A DNA stretch of 64,000 nucleotides from Glomus cerebriforme (GCA_003550305.1 QKYT01000408.1:18469-82468), one strand, 5' to 3'. Counted from the first letter of the stretch, positions 1 to 14,570 are shown. Program-made: numbers and translations. Notes: a model not told the origin generated them from the sequence alone.

Positions 1-920
1 GGTTGCAGAAAGAATTTTTTTTATAAAATGGGTTTAAAAATAGTAAATAATTACGCGAAAAGAAAATCGTTATAAAATAGCAAAATAGCTTATCATAATC
101 ACGGGATACCGGATAAATCACTTATCCGGCACTTCGAACCGAATAACTGACGCTACCTAAGGTAGCTTATAATATTGGGAATCAAATTTGATTTTTATTT
201 GATTTTGGGATCCGCAGGATCCCAAAATCAACCAATCAAATTTGATTTACCCAATATAACAGTTATTCGGCACGAAGTGCCGAATAACTATTAATTATCC
301 ACATTGTAAAGTTATGGAATTTGCTAATGATGGTGACTTGACAGTGTCATTACTAATAAGAAAATTTTTATACAAACAATAATGATGTAGTTTTCTTTAA
401 AATAGTAATTTATTTTGCAGGAAAAAATGAAATAAAATCAAAATAAGATAAATTTTATATGACTACTTTGTTTATTATCAGGATATAGTTTTTTTATATA
501 ATCTCAGTTCTATTAGCCTAAATATAAATCAAGATAATTACGCATTCGTAATAAACTGAGTTATATATTGGCGTCTTGATGAAAATACTGATACCAAAGT
601 TCAAGAATTTTGGTCATCTTGATTTTTTGTGGATAATCGAAATCTTTGAAACTAGATGGGTTAAGCTGAAGGAAATGCTTGACAATATTAATGTCTTCAA
701 CCTTGACGCTGAACCCAATCTTATATTCAAAGATTGTCAACCATGGTAATAAAACCGCAGAACTAAATAAAAATAAATTAAAAAATTGTATCCAACTGAA
801 TAAAAGAATATTAATGTTGCAAACACTTACTGAACTCAAAAAAATTTCGTGCTATATTATTCCTTAATCCACATTAAACAATAAAATTGACGATGAAATA
901 TATCAGTCCTTCTTGTATTA
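1..920. other. intergenic, no supported gene; contains foldback element
   Basis: No conserved coding sequence was recognised here. Short ORFs on both strands at about 561-867 overlap each other, have no recognisable domain and lie in AT-rich sequence. The one structured element is the nested inverted repeat at 128-282, listed separately. The right part is the 3' flank of the SMG6-like gene. Confidence 0.5.
128..282. repeat. nested foldback (MITE-like) inverted repeat
   Basis: Three nested inverted repeats share one centre. The outer arms are CGGCACTTCG with CCGAATAACTG at 128-149 and their reverse complements at 260-282. The middle arms are ATATTGGG plus AATCAAATTTGATT at about 173-194, mirrored at about 235-258. 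The core is a perfect 15-bp palindrome at 199-213 and 217-231 around GCA. The element contains no ORF. The layout fits a non-autonomous foldback/MITE element, but no clear target-site duplication was seen. Confidence 0.6.
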
Positions 921-3900
921 TCAAACAATCCCAGTGAAATCTTTCACGCCTACTACATCGACTCCTCTGGCACGAGCTTTCACCCTTAAATTTCGATCAT
1001 TTGTAAGCAACACAACTACTTCATTTTTATACTCATTGTCGGTTCCTACTTCATTGGATTTATCATTAACTTCATAATGTTTCGCATGCCACAAACAAAT
1101 ACCCAAAATAAGGTCGTCTAGATTTTTCTTCTTGTCTTCACCATTACCGAAGTCAAATTCTTCACTAAAACTAATATCAGTCAAGTAGTTACCCTTACTC
1201 GTTTGTATTTTAATTTTTTTAGACAAGAGTAATTCATTGAGATATGTAAGTGCCTCATGTGCAGCAAGCCCGAGAGGTGGAGGATTAAATTTCAATCCAT
1301 CTAATTCAGTAACAACTAGTGAAATATTAAAAGAAATTGTTAATGTTATTTTTGACGAATTATTTATTAAAATTTAAAAGGAATAAAACTAATATAGATA
1401 CCAATTGAAGGCACAATAACAATCCATTTTTCACTTTGAATGATTTTTTTTACTATTTCAAGGTCTCCAATAAGACAATTAGTATCAACAATAATTGTAG
1501 TATATCCAGGAACAATTCTATAGAAAATATTTTTCTCTGAGGCTGTTCGTTTAACCTTCTTGGCCTTTTTTGCTGGGGACTTTGCCTTAGAACTGTGTAT
1601 GTTATTTCGACTTGCGGCTAAAAGAGCTTCTAATTCTTGGCGACGAGACTAACGAATTTTTAATGAATTAAAGAAAATAAAAAACATTTTTTATTATATA
1701 AAAGAAATTATACACACTTTTAATTCCATAATTCCTTCATTATTGTGTTCTTCAAATTCGACTTCCTCAAAGTTAGGTTCTGTATAATTTAAAACATCAT
1801 TCTCATCATCTTCAACAAATAACTCAACAGTCTTTTGTACTATATCATTAATCTCGTCAGATTCCAAGTTTGTAATTAAATCAGAAGATACAGTAAATGA
1901 ATTTCTTTTAACATCAAAATCGAAACCGGTAATTTTCTACAAAAGATTTTACCCGATAATTATTATTCAACTTCATTTTAAAAAAAAGGTGAACGGTGAG
2001 TGAAAGAAATATAAATACTTTAGTTAATATGTATCCCAATTCCATTATTCTAATTCTTCTACAAGTCTTTTCATCCTGATCCAAAATAAAATTATGTTCA
2101 ATATCACAAAAGATACTCTCCACTTCTGAATTGGAAAAGTTAATATTAGGTTTGCTTGCACGTTCAAATAGATTATGTTCATAGATTGGCTGTAATAATG
2201 AAATTCCGCGTAGTTCCCAATCTTCGACCAATGGTGGAGGTTGAATCTGGACAAAAGAATCTCGTTCGGTATTCTTGTTTACAGACTCTAATACCTTTTC
2301 CTTTGTTAAAGGAGATATTTGATGTGTGATATTTGTCAAGAAACGTGCAAAAATTTCCCAAGATCCCGGAAAATCAGACTTTCTCATTATTCTTTCCCAA
2401 ACACTATTATTGTTGCCATTAGCAAAGCCATCGAATACACCACTTGCTACCATCCAAAGCATTATTATCTCACAATATAAAAGCCATCCTTCGGAGACAT
2501 CATGTCCAGCTTGATATATTTCATACTCTTCAAGATATTTTAACATGAATTTATTCATGATAATAAAAGTAAGTCTAGATTCTTGAGCCAAAACTGGATC
2601 AACATCTAAAGATTGTATATCACCCGTCGCTTGTAACTTAATTGCTTTACCAATTGTAGAGTTCTCATTACTACCGTAATTGTATAAGCCTGATAAATTA
2701 ACAACTGCTAGAAATAAATAAAATTCCATCCAATGATGATTGGAATCATTCGTGTTTTGGATAGTATTCATTTTTAATAATTTGTCCAAGAAACTTTGAA
2801 AAGTTTCATCAAAATGCTCTAGACCAATTTTTGTGAAAAGCATTCCATGTAGTCGAACAAATAGATTCTCAATAGGTTGATTATCCAAATAATTCTTGGG
2901 TTTTAAGTTATCTCTCTGCAAATAACTACGGTTTCCTTTTGGCTTTTGCCTGATGTTGTCCAGTGCACGTCCAAACAACACAACGAGTTGTTCACGAGCA
3001 TTCATGAAAGGAGTATTAACCATAAGGCTTAGAATAGAATCTTTTAGTATTATTATTTCTTTTTTTATATCCAAAAAAAATACAATATCATATTACTCCT
3101 TTATATACCTTCTACAATAATAATAAAGTGCTCTAAGTTCTTGTCCTGCCAGGATAGCCAAATGATGATAAAATTTTCCTAAATTAAGGTTGAAAAAAAC
3201 AATAATTAAATAGAATCATCAATTAAATTTTTAAATAAACATTAAATAATAACTTTTTTTTTTTTTACCATTATTCGAATTGAGATGAATTCCCAAACGA
3301 TACCAACGTGAGGCATTCTCAGCCCAATATTCTTTGGTTCTTTCTTTATCTTCCAAACCATGTGCCCAACGATATCGAGTAATATCTCCCAAACAACAAA
3401 CACAACGTATCCACTTTGGAGGTTTGTTTCTTTCGATCGATTTATCATTCAATTTTGTATCATCAGAAACCTGTTTTAATAACCGTTTGTAAAACGATTC
3501 TGCTTCGTCCAGAAATTTACTAAATTGATCCGAAATAACAAATGATAAAGATGTCCTATTTTTATACCGAATTCGATCGATATTAACAGCATTGCGAAAT
3601 TGATCAATCAAAGAATAGAATCCGTGTTTCCAACATTTCGCCTCAATATCATTTTTGACAGACAACGAATAATTAAGATGAATGTACTTAAAATATTTGT
3701 TAGCCAATCTGTAAGTGAAAATAATTATCAATATGAACATATAAATAAGTTAGAAAACATAAAAAACATGAAACTTACGATAAGTGTAATGAAATTTTCT
3801 TTTGCCAAAAGCTTTCATCATAAATATTGATGGCCGAATCGTTATTATCATCGTTAACATATTTGTTAAACCGCTTCGAAGCTTCAGAGATAGTATTTTC

Positions 3901-4389
3901 TAGTTGAGCCAGTTCTTTTGTAAGTAACTTCAAAGCTTTCACATTAGGATCTTGACGGGTAACTTCTTTATGTGCTATCTCTTTATCGTTCGTAACGTGC
4001 ATGGTAGTAAAAGATTCATTAGCACTTTTCGTACGTAGGTGTTTGTTAGAATTACGAGATTTTATTTCTGAATTTTCCACTACTAGAGTTCGCTGCATCT
4101 GTCCATAACTAGTTTCTTGCCAACTGTTGATCATTTGATCTGTATAAGGATCATACAGTTTGCCACTTGAGACATGACTTTCGCGAGGTACAAAATCGTC
4201 TTCAGATAAACTAAGTCTTTTCCTTGCCGGATTTTCAGCAGTTGATTTTGATACGTAAACAATTGGATCTTTATATGGACTATACAAACGACGATTAGTT
4301 GTTAGAGGGTCAACGTCGCGTTTGTATTCGTCAATCTCGTCGTTTTCAAGCTGTATTGAAGCCTTTATATTCGTGGAACGTTTTGACAT
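921..4389 (-). CDS. SMG6: SMG6/EST1-like nonsense-mediated mRNA decay endonuclease (PIN domain)
   Basis: Seven exons join in frame to about 996 aa: 4389-3779, 3708-3269, 3178-3109, 3027-2019, 1936-1718, 1648-1402 and 1315-921. The N-terminal exon is charged and probably disordered, with two related L-Y-x-P-Y-x-D motifs. The middle is an EST1-type 14-3-3-like helical domain: the small third exon reads YHHLAILAGQELRALYYY and runs into RSLMVNTPF, the core signature of SMG5/6/7 proteins. The C-terminus is a PIN nuclease with IVDTNCLIGDLE, then VVTELDG, NLDDLILG and LTNDRNL, so the catalytic acidic residues are all present. In the family, SMG6 cuts target mRNAs near premature stop codons; an active enzyme is expected here. 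The start was chosen as the first Met of an open exon facing the divergent GH47 gene. Alternative: a generic EST1/telomerase-associated protein, but an intact PIN domain favours SMG6. Confidence 0.88.
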
Positions 4390-4592
4390 TTTATGAACAA
4401 TTTAAGTTTGTTTACGATCTAAACAGAGTTTAAATAGTAAATTTTCCGATGCATTGTGCATTTATCATGTCACAAATCACGATCCTTTCTGATTACGTTA
4501 TCCCTGTAGGTTGATTTCAATTTTGACCCCCCCCCGAAATTTTGCCCGAAATTTTGACTTGATCAGTTAACTATTATACTTTACCGTGAAGA
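4390..4592. promoter_or_regulatory. short shared divergent promoter (SMG6 / GH47)
   Basis: About 200 bp separate the start codons of two divergent housekeeping genes. The interval has a C9 run at about 4529, followed by two copies of CCCGAAATTTTG. No TATA box is obvious. Bidirectional promoter function is inferred from layout only. Confidence 0.4.
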
Positions 4593-6814
<2,222 letters not shown>

Positions 6815-7958
6815 AAAAAAAAGTGTAAATTTACGAAGAATAATTAATAATTAATTAATCATTTATTTTTATTTTACTTCATTGGTTTAATGAAATTAAT
6901 TTATAGATAATAATATATATAGAAAAAACAAATTAATTAAAAAAATGTCTATTGTTATATCCGTTTATCCGGTGACTTATTCGGATAGTCGGATTAGATC
7001 GTTGATTTTATTATAAAAATGCTTTTTTTTTTTAATTTGTTTAATAAACAATTATTTACAAATAATAAAAAAAAAAAGAGAAAAGTAGAAAACATCAGAA
7101 TTTGCAACCATCTATTAAACTACCAATAAAAACAATTAATGTAATAGTCCGGATTTAGTTTGATATCCATCATCGGATATTATATTTTATTTTTTTTTTG
7201 TTCTTTTTTTTATTAATTTGTTTTATATATTAGCTTCAATTGCTATTGAATCATATTCTTACATTATGATTAAAAGGATAAAATAATAAATTGATACTAA
7301 TAATACAAAACATCTATAAATAGTTTTTTTTTTAATCAAGGACAAAAGAACATTAAAAAAACGAACGACAAATATTATTTTTATATATGTAAAAAAAAAG
7401 GGAAAATATTTATATGAAGTAATTTTTTTAAAAAAAAAATAAATGAGAAATGTAATAAAAAAAAATGAAACTTACTAATTTTTTGATGATTACTTCTATA
7501 AGTAATCTTTAATCTCAAACCCTAATCTCTATAAGAATATATATATACTATAATACTGTATAATAATAAATATTATATCTTTTTTTTTCATTATTTTTAT
7601 TCATGATCCTTTGTATTATATAATATTGATACCGACATATCTAAGTCCCGTAGTTCCATGTATATTTAAAAAACAATTACATTGAAGAATAAATAAAATT
7701 TTCTACATAAATAATATTAAATGGCAAAAAGCATATATATTTTTTCAAAAAATAATATATGTTCCTTTCCTTTTTAAAAACAAGCCAAAAAGTGGTAACA
7801 TTCTGATTTTGTAAAAAAACTATATTTTAATGTTGTAAATGAAAACTTTGAATCGGTATATATAAGGGAATTTTAAAGATTACAGAAAAAAGTAAAAATA
7901 CAAAGGAACTAAATAAAAAAACCAAAAAAAAAAATACAAATTTCTTTCTCTTATTTTA

Positions 7959-8004
<46 letters not shown>

Positions 8005-8195
8005 TGACCATATAAGTTATCCTACATGTTCATATATTAAAAAAAAGATCAAACAAGATAATTAGGGGTGTACGTATTGGTAAAAAATATATATAAATAA
8101 TTATTTAAATTATTTAAAATAATTAAAAATGATAAATATTATTATTAATTAATTTTTATATAAACTAAATTATTTACCAAATCATTATCCGTCCC
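6815..8195. other. intergenic, AT-rich, no gene seen
   Basis: The stretch between the GH47 stop and the mucin-like gene is dominated by A/T runs, with no conserved reading frame. It includes a T14-A29 snapback at 7959-8001. It probably holds the 3' UTRs of the two convergent genes. Confidence 0.5.
7959..8001. repeat. poly-T/poly-A snapback
   Basis: A run of 14 T is joined directly to a run of 29 A, forming a homopolymer inverted repeat between convergent genes. It is a likely site of length variation or assembly error. Confidence 0.7.
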
Positions 8196-9371
8196 TCACG
8201 GTTCATTTAATTCACGCAAAAACACTGTATCTGATTCATGCGATCGGGGAGTAAAGTTAACCGGTTGAATTTTCTCTTTGAAATTCCTCGAAGGCTAATT
8301 AAATTAGAGAATAAAGTTAATTAAGGCTTTTTTTTTTTAATTAAATGCAACAAAAAAAAACATTTTAAATACCGAAAGTTTCCATTTTCTAAATATCCAA
8401 ATTCCGATAGCAGCAGCAACAACGACTGTACCCACAACAATGGCTGCAGTAACAACATTTCCACTAGAATCAGAACCAGAATTGTCCGCAGCGCTATTCT
8501 GAGCTTTTTTGGGGGCTGGTGTTGTAGTAGGTAATCCAACAGAAGTTGATGTTGAAGTAATTGTTATAACATTACCACCACCATCTGTAGCACTTGATGT
8601 AATCGTTATAGTATCTCCTGCTTTTGGTTGTTGTTTCGGTTGGTTGGGCTGTGGTTGTGGGTCATTTTTGGGTTGGGGTTGTGGCTGAGGTTGAGGTTGA
8701 GGTTGGGGTTGAGGCTGAGGTTGAGGTTGCTTCGGTTGATTATTATTATCCTTTATCAAATAAAAAATATGTATTATTTGATTAATTGATGATTCAAATA
8801 ACTAAATGCGTTATAATAATATTTTTTTTTTATAATCAATGCTCAAATCTAAACATTATTATATAACATAACATAATATACTAGTCAAATAATATGAATT
8901 ATTCTAAAACAAAAGTTTCTCACAGGACGTTTCGTTAAAATTAAAGATAAAAAAAAAAAAAAAATTTACAAAATAAAGTAAAATAAAATTTTGACTTACA
9001 GGAGGAGGAGGAGGAGGATTGTTGTTATTGTTATTATTATTATTGTTATTATTATTATTATCCGGAGGATTATTTTTGGGAGGTGTTGGGGGGTTAGGAG
9101 GAGGATTATCTGGTGGTGGGTTTGGAGGAGGATTAGCTGGCGGTGGGTTGTCCTTTGCAGGAGGATTATTATCTGGTGGTGGGTTATTTGCAGGAGGAGG
9201 AGTTGGCACAGGGTCTGTAGCTTTTCCGTTCTTTGCATCGCCGCCCGCTGGCGCTGCTGGTGCTGCTGGTGCTGGAGTAGCTTGTGCATTTGTACTTGGA
9301 ATATGAGATGCAATTACAAGTAACAGACAAAAGAGCACAAAAAAAAGGTAGATGCGTCGTGCTGACGCCAT
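8196..9371 (-). CDS. secreted/plasma-membrane mucin-like Pro/Asn/Gln-rich protein with one TM helix
   Basis: Three exons join in frame to about 282 aa: 9371-9000, 8750-8373 and 8294-8196. Residues 1-30 are a clear signal peptide (YLFFVLFCLLLVIA, cut near NAQA). An Ala/Pro then PPP/NN-rich stalk follows, with an N14 tract and P6. Exon 2 begins with ten-odd P-Q dipeptides and a Thr/Ser stretch, then one transmembrane helix (VVTAAIVVGTVVVAAAIGIWIF) and a basic stop (RKWK). The last exon adds a short cytosolic tail containing RNFKEKIQPVNF and ending FLRELNEP; without that join the frame would run on into AT-rich sequence. The layout resembles fungal wall-stress or mucin-like surface proteins. Function is unknown; O-glycosylation is inferred from composition. 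The terminal exon is inferred from frame and good splice sites. Confidence 0.72.
9000..9310 (-). repeat. low-complexity coding repeats (PPP/NN tracts)
   Basis: Trinucleotide-like repeats encode Asn14 and repeated NPPP/PPAN units inside the mucin-like gene. A second P-Q dipeptide array lies at about 8645-8735. The antisense frames are long, glycine- or arginine-rich shadows and are not genes. Confidence 0.75.
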
Positions 9372-10438
9372 TATATGAAATGTGCTATATTAAAGGAAGT
9401 AAGGAAGGAAAGATATTATTTATGTATAAACTTTAACTTTCTGTTCTTTAATAATAATAATAACGGAGAAAAAAAAAAAAAAAAGGAGATTGTTGTATAT
9501 AAGAAAAAAGTGAAAAATTTTAGTTAGTTTTAGGTCTTCGGTTGGTACAGTAAATAGAAAAAAACAACATGTTGCACGATGCAATAAAATTATTTTGTTG
9601 CACCATTAATAAATTATTGTATATTTATTATAAAGATCTTTCCATTTGTATATTGTAAGAGTATAACCGAATTTTCAGTAATTCTGGTAAAAATTTTACA
9701 AAATTTCTTAGACGGATAGATAAGAGAAATGTTACATGATGTCCATGATGTATTACAAAAAGGTTAGATGATTTTTTTTTTGTTTTCTTTATATATATTA
9801 AACCAATCAATGAAAAAAAAACTTACGACGCCAAGGCAAGTCGAATTTGAACAAGATTCCTTTTACTTTATTTTTCCTTTTCTTTTTATTGGGCATTTTT
9901 TGTCCCAACTTCCAAGGAATAAAAAATTTTAAGATGATGCAATTAATTACACAAAGTCGAAACGATTGATCAAATAAACAAAAAAATCATTCAGTTATTG
10001 TCGAAAGAATCACCCCTTCTGACTAAATAAATGATAATCAAAAAAATTTTTTTAATATATCCAGAGATAACCGAGAATAGTTTCCATAATGAATAAATCC
10101 TTTTTTTTTTGAATTTCCATAAAGAACATTTGTAAAATGTAATACAATATAAAAATAATTACAGATAATATAAATATAAAGTGTTATTTGAAATAAATTT
10201 AGAAAAATAAATTGCGTATTGACTTTTATGACCATGTATCACAACAGTACACGAGGAGACGTTAAAAGGGTAATGATTAGTCTTTGATTCTGTACACCAA
10301 TTTAGTTTTTGCAATCATGTACAATTAATAAGAATAATTTCCTTAAAGAGAATATTCCCCATGAAAATCTTTTTTTTAAAATCAAATTTGAAACAAAAAC
10401 TAATAAAAAACTTGTAACTTGTAGCAATAGTGTGTATC
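9372..10438. other. intergenic with one weak candidate exon
   Basis: Mostly AT-rich sequence with no conserved gene. On the minus strand a short Lys-rich ORF starts at 9896 (MPNKKKRKNKVKGILFKFDL) and meets a strong GTAAGT donor at 9826, suggesting the first exon of a small unrecognised gene. The following open stretch at about 9628-9790 has no convincing in-frame acceptor. The evidence is too thin to call a CDS. Confidence 0.3.
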
Positions 10439-11529
10439 TCAATTCTTTTGAATTAGCATTAATCCATCAAATCCAGGTAATAATAAATTGGTAGTTCTTG
10501 AATCTTTGTTAACATGTTCGTTAAAGTTATATAGTGGTACAACAATACGCTTATAAATTTCTTTTGGTATATGATTTTCACTTGATTTTGGTGCGTTTGG
10601 GTCATAATTAGGTAATCTTTCCACATATCCACTAAAAAGCACTTTAAATAATATAATAAATATTATTATTTCCTTTTCTTTTTACTTAAAATGAAATATA
10701 TATATATATATATATAATAATTATACCATTATCGGCTACAATCAATCCTTTTTCGGAGAGGAGATTACGTTCGAGAATTGTTTCATAATAATTAATATAT
10801 CCAGCTTTATCCGCATCTAATAATAAAAAAATATTTGAATTTTCAATTTTCATATGGAAATAAGCGATTTGATTGGTCTTACCGATATAGATTAGGTCAA
10901 AAACGGTAGATTTATCAAACTTTCGTATGCTATAAAAAGTTCATCAAGTCAAAAATTATATATATTATACATGGTTTATATGATACAAAATATATTATTA
11001 CTAACGTTTCCAGTCCATCACCTATCTTAATTTCAATTAGATCATCTTTACCAGCTTCTTTCACATTTTGCAATGCAATTTTCGCATACTTTTGATCATA
11101 TTCACAAGTAACAACTTTAGCATTTGTTCCACTATTTTTAATACCTTCAGCAAAACACAATGCAGAATAACCTGTAAAACAACCTATTTCTAATACTTTT
11201 TTTGCATTCATTAATTTGCAAAGAAGAGTTAATAACGATCCTTGCAATGATGATACCATCATTTCTGATTCATTTTCATGAAATTCTTTAAGAGTTTTAT
11301 CATATACTTTTTGTAGGTGAGCGGGTTGTGGCGTAGAATTTGCAACAGAATAAGGGCCTGATTTAAGAAATAGGAATGGTTCATTTGAATAACATTGTGG
11401 GCTGCTATAAAAAGATTGGTATTGTTGTAATAACTTGAAATGAGTAGCTTGTGGGAAGCTTTTAGGATGTAAACGTGAAATAATTCGAGAATTTGATAAG
11501 AAAGTTTTTGAAATATTATAAAAAAACAT
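10439..11529 (-). CDS. class I SAM-dependent O-methyltransferase (caffeoyl-CoA-OMT type)
   Basis: Four exons join in frame to about 287 aa: 11529-11006, 10929-10883, 10816-10727 and 10641-10439. An N-terminal Ser/Phe/Arg-containing extension may be a mitochondrial presequence (MFFYNISKTFLSNSRIISRL). The Rossmann fold then shows KKVLEIGCFTGYSALCFAEG (SAM-binding motif I) and VVTCEYDQKYAKIA. The split-exon metal-site motif FDLIYIDADKAGYINYYE is followed by LIVADNV and, at the end, LLPGFDGLMLIQKN. These are the hallmarks of Mg-dependent catechol/caffeoyl-type methyltransferases (Pfam Methyltransf_3). The substrate is unknown. An in-frame Met at 11646 could extend the N-terminus by 39 residues; the shorter start gives the better targeting-like sequence. 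Confidence 0.88.
10694..10717. repeat. (AT)n microsatellite in an O-methyltransferase intron
   Basis: An uninterrupted AT dinucleotide run inside intron 3 of the O-methyltransferase gene. Confidence 0.7.
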
Positions 11530-11744
11530 TTTTTCTTTTCGTTTAAAGAGAAAACAATCCCGTTTATATATAAAATGATTCCGGGGGGGCTTTGTTTTTT
11601 TATCCGCAAAAGGAGAGATTAAAATTAATAAAGTTTGATTGTACAAACGGGTAGATCGATCTATATAAAGTTTTATATTACTATAAGAGGTGTTTTTTTT
11701 ATTGTATCTTATATAATTACTTTTATGTAAATATGCAAATCTTT

Positions 11745-14570
11745 TTAAAAACCTACAAACGACATTAATACATAACCGACCGTGACAACGCTAAGTAATG
11801 CAAGAATGGATCCTGGAATACCTGATTTTATAAAATCAATTGTTGATAAATATCGAACTCCCATTTCATCTTCCATCATGATTGCATTCATATTTGGAAA
11901 GCCTGAGACAGGCAAACCCATAGCCGCCGAACACATAAATGCTGACCCCTATAAATATGTTTCAAAATAAATTAATTGCAGTTTTTTTTTCAAACTTTAA
12001 AAATAATCTGATAAATTAATACCAACCATAACAAGTAGATTTGGATGTGAATCACTTAAACGTTCGCCAACTCTAGCGACTATAGGTAGAATAATTAAAG
12101 CGCCAACAGTATGACTAATGAATGTTGCTACTATGAGCACAAGGAAGGAGAAAATAACCAAGACATGCCATGGGTGTAGATCACCAATTTCTTCTTGTAT
12201 TCTTTTGGCAATTGTATGTAATAAACCTGAACTATGTACAGCCCTACCAAGAGCTATACCGCCCATAGCAAGTATAATTACGGTCCATAAGAAATTGTTG
12301 AAATCTTCTTTAGTAAGAATACCAGTACCAAAGAATAAGACCAATGGTACAATAGCAATAATTCCCATATCACCGAAAAAATATTCCAACCTTTTTTCTA
12401 TACACCAAAGGAAAATAGTGGCAACTGTTACTATGATTACAAATATTTGTGTTCCAGTCCAGGGGTCTTTAGAAGTTCTAATTGGATGGATCATCAAAGA
12501 ACTTTTCTTTTGCTCATAATTCCAAATAAGTAAGAGCCATATCAAAATATCGATAAGGATACACAAAGGAATTGCTACAAAAAACCATTGAATCCATGTA
12601 GGGCTTGGATTCATATTTTCAATTGCGATAATGTTTTGAGGAGATGATATTGGAGACGCCATCCCCCCAACATTTGAAGCTAGCGCGATCCCAAGAATCA
12701 GACAACGTCCAAAAGAATTATTAGGTGGTAAATTTCTAAGAATTGGCTATTGGAATTATTCAGAATTAATTTTAGAAAACATCTACCAACGTTAAAAAAA
12801 GAAATGATTTACTTTTTATGATAACATACTTGAATGATTGAAAGACATAATACTGGTGCTGCAACATTACTTATCCACATACTTGCAAAAGTTGCGACAA
12901 ACATATTTGCCAAAAGCACAAAACTAGGTTTTGTTCCAGCTTTAGATAGCACATAAGTTGCCATCATTTTAGCAATATGATATTTACTTAACGCACCCGC
13001 GATAGCAAAACCTCCCAAAAGCAGCATAATAACTGGTGAAAACATGGCTTGAAATATAGCTTTTGTTGCATCATGTGCTGTAAGACGGGTATCCTTTTCA
13101 CGTAAAACTTGTAGACAAACAACCAATAAAGGAACTAAAAGTGAAGTAACAAAAAGTGGTATGACCTATAATAATTCGTATAGGTAAGGTAAGTAAGCAA
13201 AAAAAAATTTTTTGAAATTTTAAGTTGTAGATATTTTACCTCAGTTGCCCATAAAAGACTTGCAAATACCAACAATGCAAAACAATTATTCTCCTCTACT
13301 TTATCGAATAAAGGTACATTCAGTAGAAATAAAAACACTCCAACAAATAATGACATTAGAAATGCGTTCTTCCAGAAAGTATATGGTACATTTACCCTGC
13401 CAAAAGGGGTTGTAAATCCTTCACCTACCGAATGGCTTCCGTTAACTGTAACTGGTTCTTTTATTCCTACAGCGTGAGATTTTCTTTCTAAACCAATAAT
13501 ATCTCTCCAAATTGTATTCCTTTCCCAAACTATGAACTCTCTTAAATGAGTCTTGAGCTCTCTCATAGCGAGGTCCATATCAGCATTAGTACATAAATTT
13601 GCATAAATTTCTTGAACTTTAGAAATTTGTTGTTCGATCTTTTGACGAGTTGACTGTCTAAACGGGTAGGATTCACCTACTACTTCATTAAGATAAGTTG
13701 ATTTGAGATTGATACTACTATTAGTTATTTTGTCGTATTTTTTCAAAATTTTTGAAAACCCCGTATTATTGAGAGAAACAAATGATTTAAGTTCTGACAA
13801 CCAAACGAAAAGTTCAATCGTGCGTTTCTTTAATCGTATCCTCTGCTCTTCAAGTAATGATGGACTCCACAAATAAGAAAGTCGGTTATCTGCGTCAATA
13901 TCAGCAGAAAGTCTTGATCCGCCCGTTGGATGCAAATCATGAGTTTCAGCTTCATCTTCATCACTACTCATGAACGACACGGCAGTATCAGATACAGATC
14001 TAGTTCTTCTAACTTGAGAACTTTTTTTACGTGAGTGTGATCCATCTCCAGACTGATAAGAAGATCTGCTCATAGCTAATGCACTACTGCGGATGCTTAC
14101 ATTATCTTCGAGGTTTTCAAATACAGCGTAATCTGAAATTAGACTATTAACTTCATCGAGCAATTCTTTTTCTTTATTAATATAGAAAGTATTAATTTTT
14201 GTGAGTTCTTTATCTAGTGCGGGTACAAATATTGCATTTGCACGAGACTTATTAACCAATAATGGGGAATCTTCAGACTCCAAAATCGGTGTTTCGGTAT
14301 CATTCTGACCAGCAATTGAACTTGAAATTATGTCTCTTTCAATTTGATATATGAGTTTTTTAAGATTTGAATATCTGTTTGAATCAGAATTAAGGGGAAA
14401 TTTTCAAGATCAGCATTTTGTGTAATGATGTGACTTTTTTTTGAAAATCAAATTTTATATCCATATTGAACATATGAAAGATAAAAAAAAAAAACCAAAA
14501 AAACTTACGCAAGGTAATGGTCAGCCCAGTCAGGGACCGAATTGAATTGGATTGAGTGCGAAAATTTCAT
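11745..14570 (-). CDS. PHO91: SPX-domain SLC13-type low-affinity phosphate transporter (Pho87/Pho90/Pho91-like)
   Basis: Five exons join in frame to about 818 aa: 14570-14509, 14374-13240, 13165-12830, 12746-12027 and 11948-11745. The first exon opens the SPX domain (MKFSHSIQFNSVPDWADHY, continuing SNLKKLIYQIERDI). The domain closes with TGFSKILKKYDKI before a Ser-rich loop and FVWERNTIWRDIIGLER. About 12 membrane segments of the divalent-anion/Na symporter fold follow. They carry SNVAAPVL and the SLC13 signature SNVGGMASPISSPQN, and end with GLPVSGFPNMNAI. SPX domains bind inositol pyrophosphates and set transport by phosphate status. In yeast, Pho87/90 act at the plasma membrane and Pho91 at the vacuole; which applies here is not visible, so the symbol marks the family. 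Phosphate handling is central in mycorrhizal fungi. Confidence 0.92.

Noticed and set aside
561..867. Overlapping short ORFs on both strands
   Set aside because: They overlap in antisense, have AT-driven composition, show no domain, and no splice partner gives a coherent protein.
8991..9323. Three long frames antisense or shifted across the Pro/Asn tract, rich in Arg/Trp, Leu/Gln or Gly
   Set aside because: Repetitive trinucleotide DNA keeps all frames open; the signal-peptide frame on the minus strand explains the locus.
10309..10494. 61-codon plus-strand frame overlapping the end of the O-methyltransferase
   Set aside because: Antisense to the conserved last exon; no independent evidence.
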